A stretch of DNA of 64,000 bases, from NCBI GenBank assembly GCA_037974665.1, contig CM075765.1, forward strand, positions 6,887,501-6,951,500. The letters are read 5' to 3'. Positions 48,616-59,054 of the stretch are shown piece after piece. Each line of letters begins with the position of its first letter. Positions within the stretch are counted from its first letter, which is position 1. This DNA is from Ehretia macrophylla. Taxonomy: Eukaryota; Streptophyta; Magnoliopsida; Boraginales; Ehretiaceae. Position numbers and translations under genes: made by a program. The notes under the pieces are model-generated. The model ran no database searches. It had not been told where the DNA came from and was given only the letters and a program-made list of their open reading frames with translations.

Positions 48616-48832
48616 ACTAGAGAATCGAAAATATAAGAAAATACATTCTTACAATCTATTTCAGAAGAGGATACAATTGGAGTTTAAATACTACAAACAA
48701 GTTATATAATAAATGCATTCCATTGCTCTAGGCAGCACACTGCCCTCGATTCACATGGCTCAAGATTCTGACAAGCACATTGCTCAAGAAATATTATAAC
48801 TATTGCAGCTGTGTTGTTAAGATATTCCAACA
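48616..48832 (-). repeat. 5' LTR of the copia element
   Basis: 217 bp, identical to the 3' copy except one base (CCCTCGATTC here, CCCTAGATTC there). Confidence 0.92.
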
Positions 48833-48862
48833 GATACAGAAGAAAGATTTGCGGATACATAC

Positions 48863-49660
48863 TTGTCGCCATGCGAGTATAGAGCGTGATTTCTCAATCA
48901 GAATATCAAGAGATGCATTATGTTGCAACAAACACTTGCGCTCAGCAGCTGTTCCTCTAGCCATTTCCATACTTCTTGCCAGCCTTTTGAGATTCTGCTC
49001 TTCTTTTTGCAACTCATGCATTATCTTCCTTGCTTGTTCCACAGTCTCAATATTTTGTTTGATTTGACTTACCAAAGCGTCCTCATCCATCATGGATGTT
49101 GCCAACTTATGAGCCTTTTTATAACAAAGAGTAGCTTCATTGTATTTTTGATTCCTATAATGCAACTCACCAAGATTGATATACCCCTTTGCCTCCCCTT
49201 GGCAGTGTCCAATTCTATTACAGATTACAATGTCCTTCTCAATGTGCTTACGAGCATCGTCCCACTTCCTGAGCTCCATGTAAACATTTCCAAGGTTATG
49301 ATGGAGCCTACTACGCCCATCATCATCCTCCTCCACCTCTTCTTCATCACAAATCTCCAATCCCTTGGTGAGAAATTTATGGGCTTCTTCCAAGTTGTCA
49401 AGGTCCATTTCAAGCATGCCGAGGTTGTTATGAGCATCTATATACTCTTTAACAAATGACTGTCTGTTAGATGGTAGATTTCTCTTGAGAGTTTCAGCTA
49501 ATTTCATGGCTGATCTGAAATGCTTCTTGGCATTTCTGACTGAGCCATGTTCACCATTAGTGTTGAGGAAAATTTCATGATAAGTTCGACCAAGTTGGGT
49601 GCTGGCTCTTTGTTGCTCAATGAGATCATTTGCATCCTTGGCAAGTTCCAGATGTTTTTT
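48863..49660 (-). CDS. TSK: TSK exon 2
   Basis: 798 bp, 266 codons, open throughout. Acceptor ..TATGGCAG, donor GTATGT. Starts [20 protein letters not shown] and includes several TPR units ([57 protein letters not shown]), then a charged coiled-coil region. This is the core of the TPR superhelix. Confidence 0.92.
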
Positions 49661-50317
49661 CTGCCATATCAAGACAGTTAAAATTGACAGCCAAGGAAAA
49701 GGAAATCACAGGATGAAACATCCATAACACAGTGTGCAACACTTGAATTGTAACGATACCGCTTCAACTACAAGTGTGTAATACATTATGTCTAACCGAC
49801 TAGACCAAAATACTTACACTCAGTGCTAACAATGGTAGAAAACTCAATAATTACAAACCAAAGACTAGTACTTCAAACAACCAAACAAAATTATTTCGAA
49901 GAAGGGGAATTACATGAATGTAGAGAAAATATGAGCAGTTACAACATCCATTACACAGTGAACCGTTTTTTTTCCATATGAGCAGTGAAAATGGCAAACA
50001 AGGGAAAGGGAATTCACAGGGTGCAACATCCACAACACAGGGTGCAACACTTGAATGTCCAATTACTAGCTCTTGACATGTTAAGTCCATTCAACTAGCT
50101 CAAAATACTTGAAGCCCGTGCTGACACAAGGTGCAATACTCGAATTTCAATATAGTGGCTGGGCAACTAGTTGTGATCAAAATGCTTAAATCCGTGTTCA
50201 CATAGTAGAGAACCTACTAATCGCAAACCAAACACAAACACTTGAAAGAATCAAACACAAATCCCTTGCAGAATCGAATTTTACGTGAATGCACAGCTGC
50301 AAATATAATTAGTATAC
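49661..50317 (-). other. TSK intron 1 with degenerate tandem repeat
   Basis: Non-coding. Text around 49692 (AAATCACAGGATGAAACATCC, then CAGTGTGCAACACTTGAAT) recurs around 50000 (AATTCACAGGGTGCAACATCC, then CAGGGTGCAACACTTGAAT), offset about 308 bp. Flanking phrases such as CAAACCAAA.AC are also shared. Confidence 0.7.
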
Positions 50318-50586
50318 CTGATATATAAGGGCGTGGGTGTAGTCTTGAAGACGGAGATGGACTTCGCCGAGGGACTGGCACGTCGGAATCTGGTGCTTGA
50401 CGGGCAAGTGCTTGATGGATATGTCATAATCTTTGCGTAGCCAAGACAACGCCTCCACGTATTGGCCTTGGTTCTTGAGGATGTTCCCAATCACTTCGCC
50501 CACCGCGCCTCCTCCTGCAGGTTCCCCACCTCCTTCGCCTCCTTGTAGGCACGCTTCGCCGCTTTCAGCTCATCGCCTTTCCCCAT
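50318..50586 (-). CDS. TSK: TSK exon 1 (frameshifted)
   Basis: ATG at 50586-50584, [20 protein letters not shown].., then the frame stops at codon 32. From about 50503 the TPR text [19 protein letters not shown] continues in the next frame and ends HALIYQ before donor GTATAC. It carries the first TPR units. Length 269 bp; both ends are codon boundaries, so one base modulo three is missing. Confidence 0.85.
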
Positions 50587-50652
50587 TACTTTTTGTTTTT
50601 TAATAATAATAATTAACTCCCCATATAAGAGATTTTTAGAAGAGTTAGTTTA

Positions 50653-50660
50653 TATAATAA
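50653..50660 (-). promoter_or_regulatory. TATA box of TSK
   Basis: TTATATAA about 65-75 bp upstream of the ATG at 50586. Confidence 0.55.
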
Positions 50661-50754
50661 GTGTTTTTTATTTTTCTGTTTGGTTTTTGGGCGGCATTGA
50701 TGATGTAGATGCGATTTGGTTTGAAATGTCAATAATGGGAAGGATTAAATACTG

Positions 50755-50765
50755 TTCCCGCCAAA
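50755..50765 (-). promoter_or_regulatory. E2F-type site in the TSK promoter
   Basis: On the minus strand TTTGGCGGGAA, a full match to the E2F consensus (TTTSSCGC/G), 170 bp upstream of the ATG. This suits an S-phase gene such as TSK. A weaker GC-rich match (TTTTTGGGCGGC, plus strand) is near 50686-50698. Confidence 0.65.
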
Positions 50766-51344
50766 TGATCTCTCTTGTTTTTCTTTCTTTCTGTTTTGGG
50801 TTAAATACACTTTTCCCCCTCAAGGTATATAGGTCTTAATACATTACCCCTAAACTAATTTTTGAATCACTTAACCCCCTTAACTAGAAAGGTGAATAGA
50901 TATTGTTAGTTTGATCTATTAAGTTGACAAAATGTCTATTAATGTGAAATTGATAATCATGAAAAAAGAATAATACTATATATCACCATTTTTATCACTT
51001 TTTTATGAGCTCCTATGTGGAATCTTACGTAGTATGTCAACTAGACCATATTTTAATTTCTCTTTTTGTTTTTTTGGTTTTTCTCTCTCTTCTTAATTTC
51101 TTTTTCTCTCTCTTAATTAATATTTACTCAATTATTTTCCTTATTCCTTTAACCATATCACATTCAATCACCTTTCAACTAAGACCAAACTTTTCTCAGT
51201 TCCCAATCATTGCTAGCCTAGCAATCTTCCACCCTCGATCAATCCAATTGAAATTGTTGGGTAGCTTATGTATTATTGTGGTATGATTCTTGATATAGGG
51301 GGTTTTCTGGCTTGCATGTTGTCGAAGATACTTACTTTTTTTTA

Positions 51345-51782
51345 GGGGGCAAATCTCACAATTAGTCTCTATTGTTTACCTGTTTTAGACAATTAGTTCC
51401 TATTATTTCAAAAGCCACGCGGTTAGTCCATATTATTTGTAAAAGTCTCACCATTAGTCCCTATTATTTCAGAAATCAAGTGGTTAGTTTCCATTATTTG
51501 TGAAAGTCTCACTATTAGTCCCTATTGTTTGCAAATGTCTCACCATTAGTCCCTATTTTTTATAAAAGTCTTACCACTAATTGTAAGATATTTGCAATCA
51601 TTAGGGACTAATGGAGAGACTTTTACAAATAATAGGGACTAAATGAGTGACTTTTGAAACAATTGGGACTATTGGTAGGACTTTCGCAAACATTATGGAC
51701 TAACCGCATGATTTCTAAAACAATGGAGACTATTTGTCCAAAACTTGTAAACAATAGGGACTATTTGTCCAATTTGCCCTTT
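51345..51782. mobile_element. Inner foldback element
   Basis: AGGGGGCAAAT..TAGTCTCTATTGTTTAC pairs with the reverse complement of GTAAACAATAGGGACTATTTG..ATTTGCCCT. Both arms are made of repeats of ATTAGTCCCTATTATTT spaced by about 35 bp. Confidence 0.8.
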
Positions 51783-51817
51783 TTTGGCTCGAAAACAACT
51801 TCCATAAACAAGAGAAA

Positions 51818-51895
51818 AGAGTATAGTTAGCCTATTCCAGTAGGTAATTTATCAAAAAGAGTACAGTTAGCCTATTCTAGTAGGCAATTTATCTG
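51818..51895. repeat. Two-copy tandem repeat
   Basis: GAGTATAGTTAGCCTATTCC followed by AGTAGGTAATTTATC is repeated next to itself with a few changes, period about 40 bp. Confidence 0.85.
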
Positions 51896-52393
51896 TAGTA
51901 CTTAAGAACTACTGCAGATGAAAAGGTACACACAAGAGACAGCCAACCATTTTTGAAAGCTTTTACAAGCCAATGGGCTACTTGATTGCCAGATCTTCTA
52001 CCAAGGATAAAGCTAACTTGAGACAATTGAGAAGAGAGCTACTTGATACGAAGATGCTTACTTCATGCTTCATTGATTGGTCATGCAAATTTGTGTTATT
52101 AAAGTTTGAATATCATGTCCAAATAAGCTACTCCAATCCAATTGTATTTTTTTATAACTTTTTAATTATTATATTTAGTGTGAATTGGTTTTGATTGAAA
52201 CCTGATTGAGTCTAATTTGGTTAAAAAAAGAAGGAAAAAATTTGAGCAAATATTAATGAAGAGAAAAAAAAGACATTAAAAAGAGAGAGAAAAAACCAAA
52301 AAAAGAAAGAGAAATTAAAATATTGTCTATTTGGCATGCCACGTAGGATGTGATGAAAAAGTGATGTGAAGAAGGGTGATATATAGCATTACT

Positions 52394-53389
52394 CAAAAGA
52401 AAATATGCATCCATATCAGTTATCTCATCCCTATCCTAACCCTTGTTCCCCTGCCTTTTTGCTTGTTCTCAATAATTATCTTTCCTCTGCGAACAACGTG
52501 TGTTAACTTCAATTCAAGACTCGATATATTGTGTGTCATTCAATGAGTTTCTACATTTTTAGTGGTTAATTATATCTCTTGTAGCCCTCAAATAAAAAGG
52601 GACACAAATTAAGACTCTCTATCTTTATACAACGATGTCGAACAAAATGAACAGAAAACAAGAAAGAAGGCAATTGAGTGAAGTAGTAACGTTAAGCCTA
52701 TAATTACAAAATTGTTATGCATTGACCGTGTTAGTGAAGGGGAACAAATTAACACTTTTCATCCTTTATACAATTGTGGAGACATCAATTTTAAATTCGG
52801 TTATCATGATATTCAGAAAAGAACTTGGATATATACTTCCTTAGTGTGAAGCCTTCACCACCATTTAAGCTATGTTACAATGTGAAAAGCTTAAACAACA
52901 AATGGGATTTGTCGTCGAGTTGTTCCAATCCAATTGATTTCATCGTGCAAAAATTAAAGAAATACATATTGGATAATTTTCACTGAAAACTTGTGAAAAA
53001 TCTTCTACAATATGATATTGCCATGAAAAGGTTGATAGTGATGTTGATGGTGAATCATATCGTCAAAAAATATGTGTGATGTGGTAGGATAATGGAAATG
53101 AAGGTTATGTTGTATGGAGATTAGAAAAATAAAGATATGGTGTTGAAATGATAGATTTGGTGGTGAGGCAAGATGTTAAAGAAATGTCATTTTTGTCAAT
53201 TTACTAATAAAAACTAACAATATTTACTAAATTGGAATAGCTAGACTTTCTCTCTCTACAATGCAAATGTTCTCCCTTATCTCTAGCTCTAAACCGCCAC
53301 CATTACCTTCCAAGCTACCATAATCGCCAGCCACCATAGCTACATTTGTGTAAGTCCGCTCTTCATGCAAAATAACTTTTCTCCTCTCA
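52394..53389. other. No gene seen
   Basis: AT-rich sequence; short frames on both strands without recognisable domains. Confidence 0.5.
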
Positions 53390-53394
53390 CATAC

Positions 53395-55098
53395 TGTTAG
53401 CCTAAAGACTTTAAGCACTTATTTTGATGATAACTAAATTTTGATTATACACTTATCTTGTGACCAATCTTGCATTGCATAAGTTTTCAATTTATGAGAT
53501 TAGTCAAAGATTGAAGGATGCTTAGTGTTGAAAAATGAAGAGTATTTTACATGAAAGAGGTAAATGACACTGACTAACGAATAGATGCAAGATTGAGAAG
53601 ATGCAAATTATGTTGGTCATTATTGAATACATGATCAACATCACCACAAGCATGAAGAATTGAAGTCTTGAAGAGCTAAAGAAGTAAAGACCATATTTCA
53701 AGAATCAAGACTTGAAGACATGAAAATAAAGTGGTGTTATAAGGATGGAGACGTGGCGACATAAGGGGTAGTGGCTTAAAAATGTCGTTTGCCTTAGATA
53801 TGCATTTTTATGGTTCAAACTCTTGGTAATCTTTCAAAAATATCTTTAAACATTTCCTCAAGAGTTTTGAAAAGATTTTAAAAGGTTAATTGGGTTGGAA
53901 CATCTTTTGAAGAAGTGTTCTTAAAAGGTCCAAACATTTTATCTTCAAAAGATTGAATTTTTTGTTGAAAATGTGTTTTAAACTCTTGATTACAAAAATC
54001 GGTTTTAATATTTCCACAAGAGTTTAGGAAATGTTTTGAAATGTTAAAAAGGTTGGAAACACTTTAGAAGAAGTGTTTTTGAAGTGCTTAAGTGTTTCCC
54101 CTTCGAAAAATTGATTTTCGGGCTCAATTTCGCAAAGCTGAAAAAATGGCACTATTTAAACAAGTAGACCCCAGGGGAACTGGTCGACCAGTGCCAAAGG
54201 GGATCTTCCACCCAGAGCCCCTCCACCGGACGAGGTCCCCTCCACCGGTCGACTGGTGGAGTAGGGGTCGACCGGTGGAACCAAAGCACTGTTTTAAAAA
54301 ATAGTCGTTAAAGAGCCGTTATAACATTTTCTTTAAATACCAATCCAACCCATTTTATCAAAAGACTCTTCCAACAACTCCTAAACATCATATATTGATT
54401 ATAAGCTTCAAATTTCATATATTTCAATCAATATACACCAAACTTGAGCTATAACTTGCAAATCTATTGAGCATTCAAATATTTCAATTGTATTATCTAT
54501 TCATTAAGGAGTTTTGATTGTTCTTCATTGTACTATCATTCAAATACTCAAATCTTTGTATTGTATACACTCTTGGGCTCTAGTTTAGGATTGATAGAAT
54601 CCTTGTAAAGAGAAGAGTGTAGAAAAATCCTTTGTGGACTCAAAGGAAGAGGGATAGTAGGTTGGAGCTTTACCTACATTTGAAAAAGCTTGTATTTGCT
54701 CTTGTGGATTCAAGAGTGGACTTGTAAGTTGGTTTGTGCTTCACCAACATTTGAAGAAGCATTGATTTAGTGGAGTTTAGGAAATCCCAAGAAGGAAAAC
54801 CTTAGGTGGTGGACTAGGTCTTCGGGAGTGCGAACCACTTGAAAATACCGAGTTTGATTTCTCTCTCCCTACTATATTTACATTCATTGTCATATATATT
54901 ATTTAGAGTAGTTATCTTGCTCTTGTATGAGATTATTATTCATCATATTAACTTTTATCTAGTTATTCATACAAGGTGTTTGTTAAATTGTCTCAAAGAG
55001 GTTTTTTTGTGGGTTGTAGTAATTTTTTAAATAGCAATACTTTGCTATAATCTTAATTCACCCCCCCCCCCCCCTCTTAAGATTATTTTCCACTAACA
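53395..55098 (+). mobile_element. SIRE-like solo LTR
   Basis: TGTTAGCCTAAAG..CCACTAACA, 1704 bp, with CATAC duplicated exactly at 53390-53394 and 55099-55103. Follows the LTRs at 16979 and 28288 over most of its length (..GGTGGACTAGG.., CTTAATTCACCCC). Carries a GC-rich palindromic module at about 54165-54290 (ACTGGTCGACCAGT at 54179-54192) and a 14-base C run at 55061-55074. Confidence 0.93.
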
Positions 55099-55103
55099 CA
55101 TAC

Positions 55104-56106
55104 CATTTGCAAGCCATTATTCACTAACTCATTATGCCAAGAAGGAGAATTCCTAAACCTTCTTCTTTGAATAAACCTCCAAGAAGTAGTTCTAGACTTC
55201 AAGCCATAGCTCAAGATTTACAAGAAGAGAAAGAGAATCTACTCCTCATCTTGACATAGAATATGCTTCTTAAACTTCAAGCCATGAATCTTCACATTGT
55301 CAAAACCCTAGCTTTGATCAATTAGAAGGCACAAGCATTCCCCTTGCTAATCGAGGTTTGAGACCTTCTTCCTAATCCCCTAATGTCTCTTTCTTCCCTA
55401 TTTCCCCTAATTTTTCAGCTGCAATTGCATCTCCATAAATTTATAATTTCAATTTGGGTTTAAACCCTAACCATGTTCACATAGGGTCACCTTCTTCCCC
55501 TACTTTAACCCATGGTAGTTTAGCTTTTCCCACCCCTTCATTTCCTCATTCTTCCCCTGTTTTTCCTCTTTCTAACACCTCACATCCTCTTTTCCAATTA
55601 TGGTTAGTTTTGTCTTTGTTGCTTCAGTTTCAACTGTGACATGGGCTGCTAGTTTTGCCGCTATTTCAGCTGCATATTGTCACCAAAATCCCCCTTGCTT
55701 GCTCAATTAACTCCCATTTCACTCCTTATTCCCCTCTCATCACCCTCTTATCAGTCATGAACCTTACTGATTCTCTAGATGTCGTGATAGGGGTTATTGG
55801 ACAGGCCCCTGTTCCAGTAGCCACCTTGCACCAAATTGCACCTCTACTAAGTTCACATAGCTCACCTTGGGCTCCCCCAAATGCAACTCATATTCCCTCA
55901 TCTATTCCCTTCTCTTCTCCTCTCTACCCTTCATAATTTCTACCTTTCACTCAACTCCATTGTACATCTCCACAAAATTTGTAATTGTTACACCCCTCCC
56001 CTATCCTCTCTTTCTCTTTGACAACTACAATTCCAATATCTTGTGTTGAACCCTCATTCTCCCTCAATAATGTTCCTCATTCATCTTCAATTTTAGGCCT
56101 TCCACT
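55104..56106. other. Proline/serine-rich coding-like fragments, unassigned
   Basis: From an ATG at 55134 (MPRRRIPKPSSLNKPPRSSS) several frames read as basic then serine/proline-rich text (55454-55936) with stops. It could be a decayed retroelement gag or LINE ORF1, but no defining motif is visible. Confidence 0.3.
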
Positions 56107-56745
56107 GATAAATCAATATTTTTTGCATTTTAACCCATTAAGTCAAGTATAATTGCATTATAATTATGAACTTAATCGTATATTTTACACAAATTTAATG
56201 CAATATAGGTTTTGAAGAGAAAACAATGAAAATGGCCACAAATACCAATAATTGGAACGATTTTTGAAAGCAATGTCGATAGAGAATGGTAGAACGACTT
56301 TAAAATAAGAAAATAAAGATTAAATTTGGCCAAATCGAGTACAAAAATGGATTAAGGACGCTGAAAAACTTTGAAATGAGCCTAGTCAACATTTTGGTCA
56401 ATGGTCAAAGTCAAATGAGCTGGTCAAAGTCAAAGTTCACCTATTACATCTTGAATTGAGTGCCCTCGCACTTTTCTGCACGCGTGCTCTTTTTCAACAA
56501 ATTGGCAAACAAACTTTGCATGTGTGCAAATTAAAAAAAGTCATAGTGGGCACCGTGCGCCAATAAATTTCACTAATTTCGCATTGCAACGCATCCCTGT
56601 TCTTTCTATTCTTATTTCTGCAGAATTTATGCTTCTTTCTATTTGTTGTTCTTTTTTTATTTTGAGTGTAATAGTTGTGGTGATTTTAGTTTTTGGTTTA
56701 AGTGTAAGCCTCGGGCTAAAGGTCTATTCAAAGCCATAGACTACC
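56107..56745 (+). mobile_element. Athila/Tat-like LTR 5' fragment (tentative)
   Basis: Begins TGATAAATCAATATTTTTTGC, like LTR starts of that lineage, and contains GGTCAAAGTC phrases seen in the Athila-like LTR at 12973. It is cut by the next LTR at 56751. Confidence 0.35.
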
Positions 56746-57033
56746 GACGTTGTCACGCCCCCAAGATTTACCTAGACAAATTTGAGGGTCGAGATTGCCG
56801 CGACCTTAAGACAGTCAACTTCTTAAGCCCGCAAGGCTCTATACACAAGTAGGAATATAAATAATCCTTATAGAATTTACAACAATTAAGCTCAGGGCAA
56901 CTAAACACCAAATTAATATAACTTTTATATAGAAATATGAATCTTCAAAGAAGCCCCATATCTTCAATGCAGATAACTAAATAACCATAATCAGAGCAAT
57001 AGATGGTCATACCCCTACCTAGTCAATAATAAC

Positions 57034-58517
57034 TGTTGGCCTGAAAAGCCTATAATCTTTATTTTTATAATAACAAAACATTCTTAATCGTGCTTTAGCA
57101 TTTTTTTTGTAAGACCTTCATTCCAAAGCATGTCTACATCAACATTGGATCAACTTGTTTCAATCAAAGAATAGAAAGCTTTTTGGATCAAAGACCAAGC
57201 ACTATCAAATTGAATCCAAGCCCAAAAGAATTCAAGTTATTGACTCGTAGATAAAGAGGGAGTCACAAGGAAGGAGAAGTGGTGACATAAGGGGTACCGG
57301 CCTTAAAAGTTATCGCTTGCCTAAGTATGATTTGTATTACTCATAATTTCTCCAAAAAATGTTTTTCAATTTCAAAATCATCCTTAGAAAAAACATTTTT
57401 TATTTCAAACTCTTGTTTTTGAAATCATTTTATAAAATAACTTTCAACTGGGGTGAAAAATATTTTTGGATGTTAAAAAATGCTAAGAAATCTCTCTTTT
57501 ATGTACCCAAATATTTCTGGGCTCAAAATATACTTTTCTGCATTTTTTAAGCATCCGGGTGTTACCGGCATTTTCCGGTCGCCCAGATAGAAGGCGCAAC
57601 GCCAGACAGAAAAGTCCGATCCGGGCGATACATGCTCTTTCCGGGCGCCCGGATCAATGCCTCAGCGCCCGGATGGGTTAACGGGAAAATTCAGAAATCT
57701 TGCTTAAAATTCGATTTGTGTCTAAACTTTCCCTCTTTTTAAGCCATGCTTTCTCACCTTCAAAATCATCTCTCCAAGCCATAATTTTCATATTTTCAAA
57801 AGAGCTTTCATATCATTCCTATTGAGAAATCTTGAGCTATCATTATCATATCTTTGAGCATTCAAAGCTATTCTTCAATTGTAATATCAAACTCAAATAG
57901 GAGTTGCAATTGTCATTTATTCTATCACATAATCTTTGTAATACATTCTTTTACATAGGTTGAGAGAATCATTGTGAGAAGAAGTATTGTAATCCTTTGT
58001 TGACTCAAAGGAAGAGAGAGTAGTAGGTTAAGCTTCACCTACATTTGAAGGAGCTTGTGTAACTCTTGTGGACTCAAGAGTAATTGTAGTTGGTTCTTGC
58101 TTCACCAACATTTGAAGAAGCATCTTAGTGAAGAGTTATTAAATCCTAAGGGAAGAGAAGACCTTAGGTGGTGGACTAGGCCTCCGGGAGTGCGAACCAC
58201 TTAAAAATCATCATGCATGATTTCTCTTACTCTATTCTCTTTATTTTCAAGTTATTTACTTTCGTGTGGATATTGCTCATATTAATTGCTTGATAATTGC
58301 TGAGATATCTATTTGAAATTTTACCTTGAAATTCTAATTGCATATCTAGTGTTAAATACTTATATGCTCACCAAGTGTTTGATAAATTGCCTACAAGAGC
58401 TTCTAGTGTATTATCAATCTTTACTAGACATTGCCTCTGTATTAAGAATTTTTAAATTGCTTAACCTTGCCTAAACAACCTAATTCACCCCCCCTTTTAG
58501 GTTATTAAGGACCAACA
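57034..58517 (+). mobile_element. SIRE-like solo LTR, divergent subfamily
   Basis: TGTTGGCCTG..GACCAACA, 1484 bp, with ATAAC duplicated at 57029-57033 and 58518-58522. Shares the GGTGGACTAGGCC..CGAACCACTT and CTAATTCACCCCCC landmarks with the other SIRE-like LTRs. Its GC-rich module at about 57555-57685 contains CCGGGCGCCCGG (57641-57652). Confidence 0.92.
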
Positions 58518-59054
58518 ATAACAATAGTCAACAAAGCCCGTAGAAATACTAAGAGTCATTAACGTTCTCCTTGCCACTAGATGATCATCCCTACCCCAGG
58601 GTCTGGAACAAACCAGTAATTTCTTATTTGTAAAAGTTTTAGAAACCAAAAAATGAGTATAAAACTCAATCAGTAGTGAAAATTCCTGAAACAACAATGT
58701 TTGACCAAAGTATATATTTAGATATGGTCAACACACCAAGTAATGAGATGATTTACTCTAAAACAATAAGGGCAGTAAGGATCATGAAATTTAAAATTCA
58801 AATTAGAAATAGATCCATTGTATTCATCCAAAGTTTATAACCTATGGTTTTGATGTTGTTATTTAGTAATATCGAAATATCAAAGTAAAATAATATATTT
58901 AATATATTAAATACTAAAATGACATGCTATACAACTTGATTTGCTTATTAGGGATCAATGCACTTTAATAATAAACTCATTTCAGGCTTTAAAACCAGTA
59001 ATCCCCATGTTTGATACAGATTAATTGAAAGGAAAATTTAAATCTCAGAGTGAC

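Larger units (their letters stand above)
43250..48832 (-). mobile_element. Young Ty1/copia element in TSK intron 2
   Basis: 5583 bp with 217-bp LTRs at 48616-48832 (5') and 43250-43466 (3'), differing at one position by eye, and GATAC duplicated at 43245-43249 and 48833-48837. Same orientation as TSK. The interior has tRNA-Met primer site TGGTATCTAGAGCC next to the 5' LTR, a GC-rich leader, gag, protease, integrase, RT, RNase H and a polypurine tract (CAACTTGAGGGGGAG). Six stops and one frameshift disable the polyprotein. Confidence 0.93.
39825..50586 (-). pseudogene. TONSOKU (TSK/BRU1/MGO3), N-terminal half, frameshifted
   Basis: Eight exons on the minus strand encode the TPR half of TSK and the start of its acidic linker; all junctions are GT-AG with matching phases. 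In Arabidopsis TSK acts in the nucleus at replication forks: its TPR domain recognises the newly deposited H3.1 histone and promotes fork repair, and mutants have disordered meristems. Two defects are seen. In exon 1 the ATG frame meets TGA at 50491-50493 (codon 32), while the TPR frame resumes one register over; exon length mod 3 fits loss of a 10-bp repeat unit. The C-terminal LRR region is not found in the ~2.7 kb beyond exon 8. Intron 2 (42209-48862) contains a SINE-like insertion and a young copia element. A shorter protein from a downstream ATG, or exons outside the window, cannot be excluded. Confidence 0.85.
50969..52393. mobile_element. Foldback (long-TIR) DNA element
   Basis: Arms of about 230 bp: AATAATACTATATATCACC.. 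at the left pairs with the reverse complement of ..GGTGATATATAGCATTACT at the right. Pairing continues through CTACGTGG, TATTTTAATTTCTCTTT and TTCAATCA. AAAAGAA lies next to both ends, a possible target duplication. No transposase. It contains a second foldback (51345-51782) and a 40-bp duplication (51818-51895). Confidence 0.75.

Noticed and set aside
48920-49459. 179-residue plus-strand frame
   Set aside because: Antisense shadow of TSK exon 2.
55454-56049. Proline/serine-rich frames as a host gene
   Set aside because: Compositional bias, several stops, no start context or splice pattern supporting a gene.
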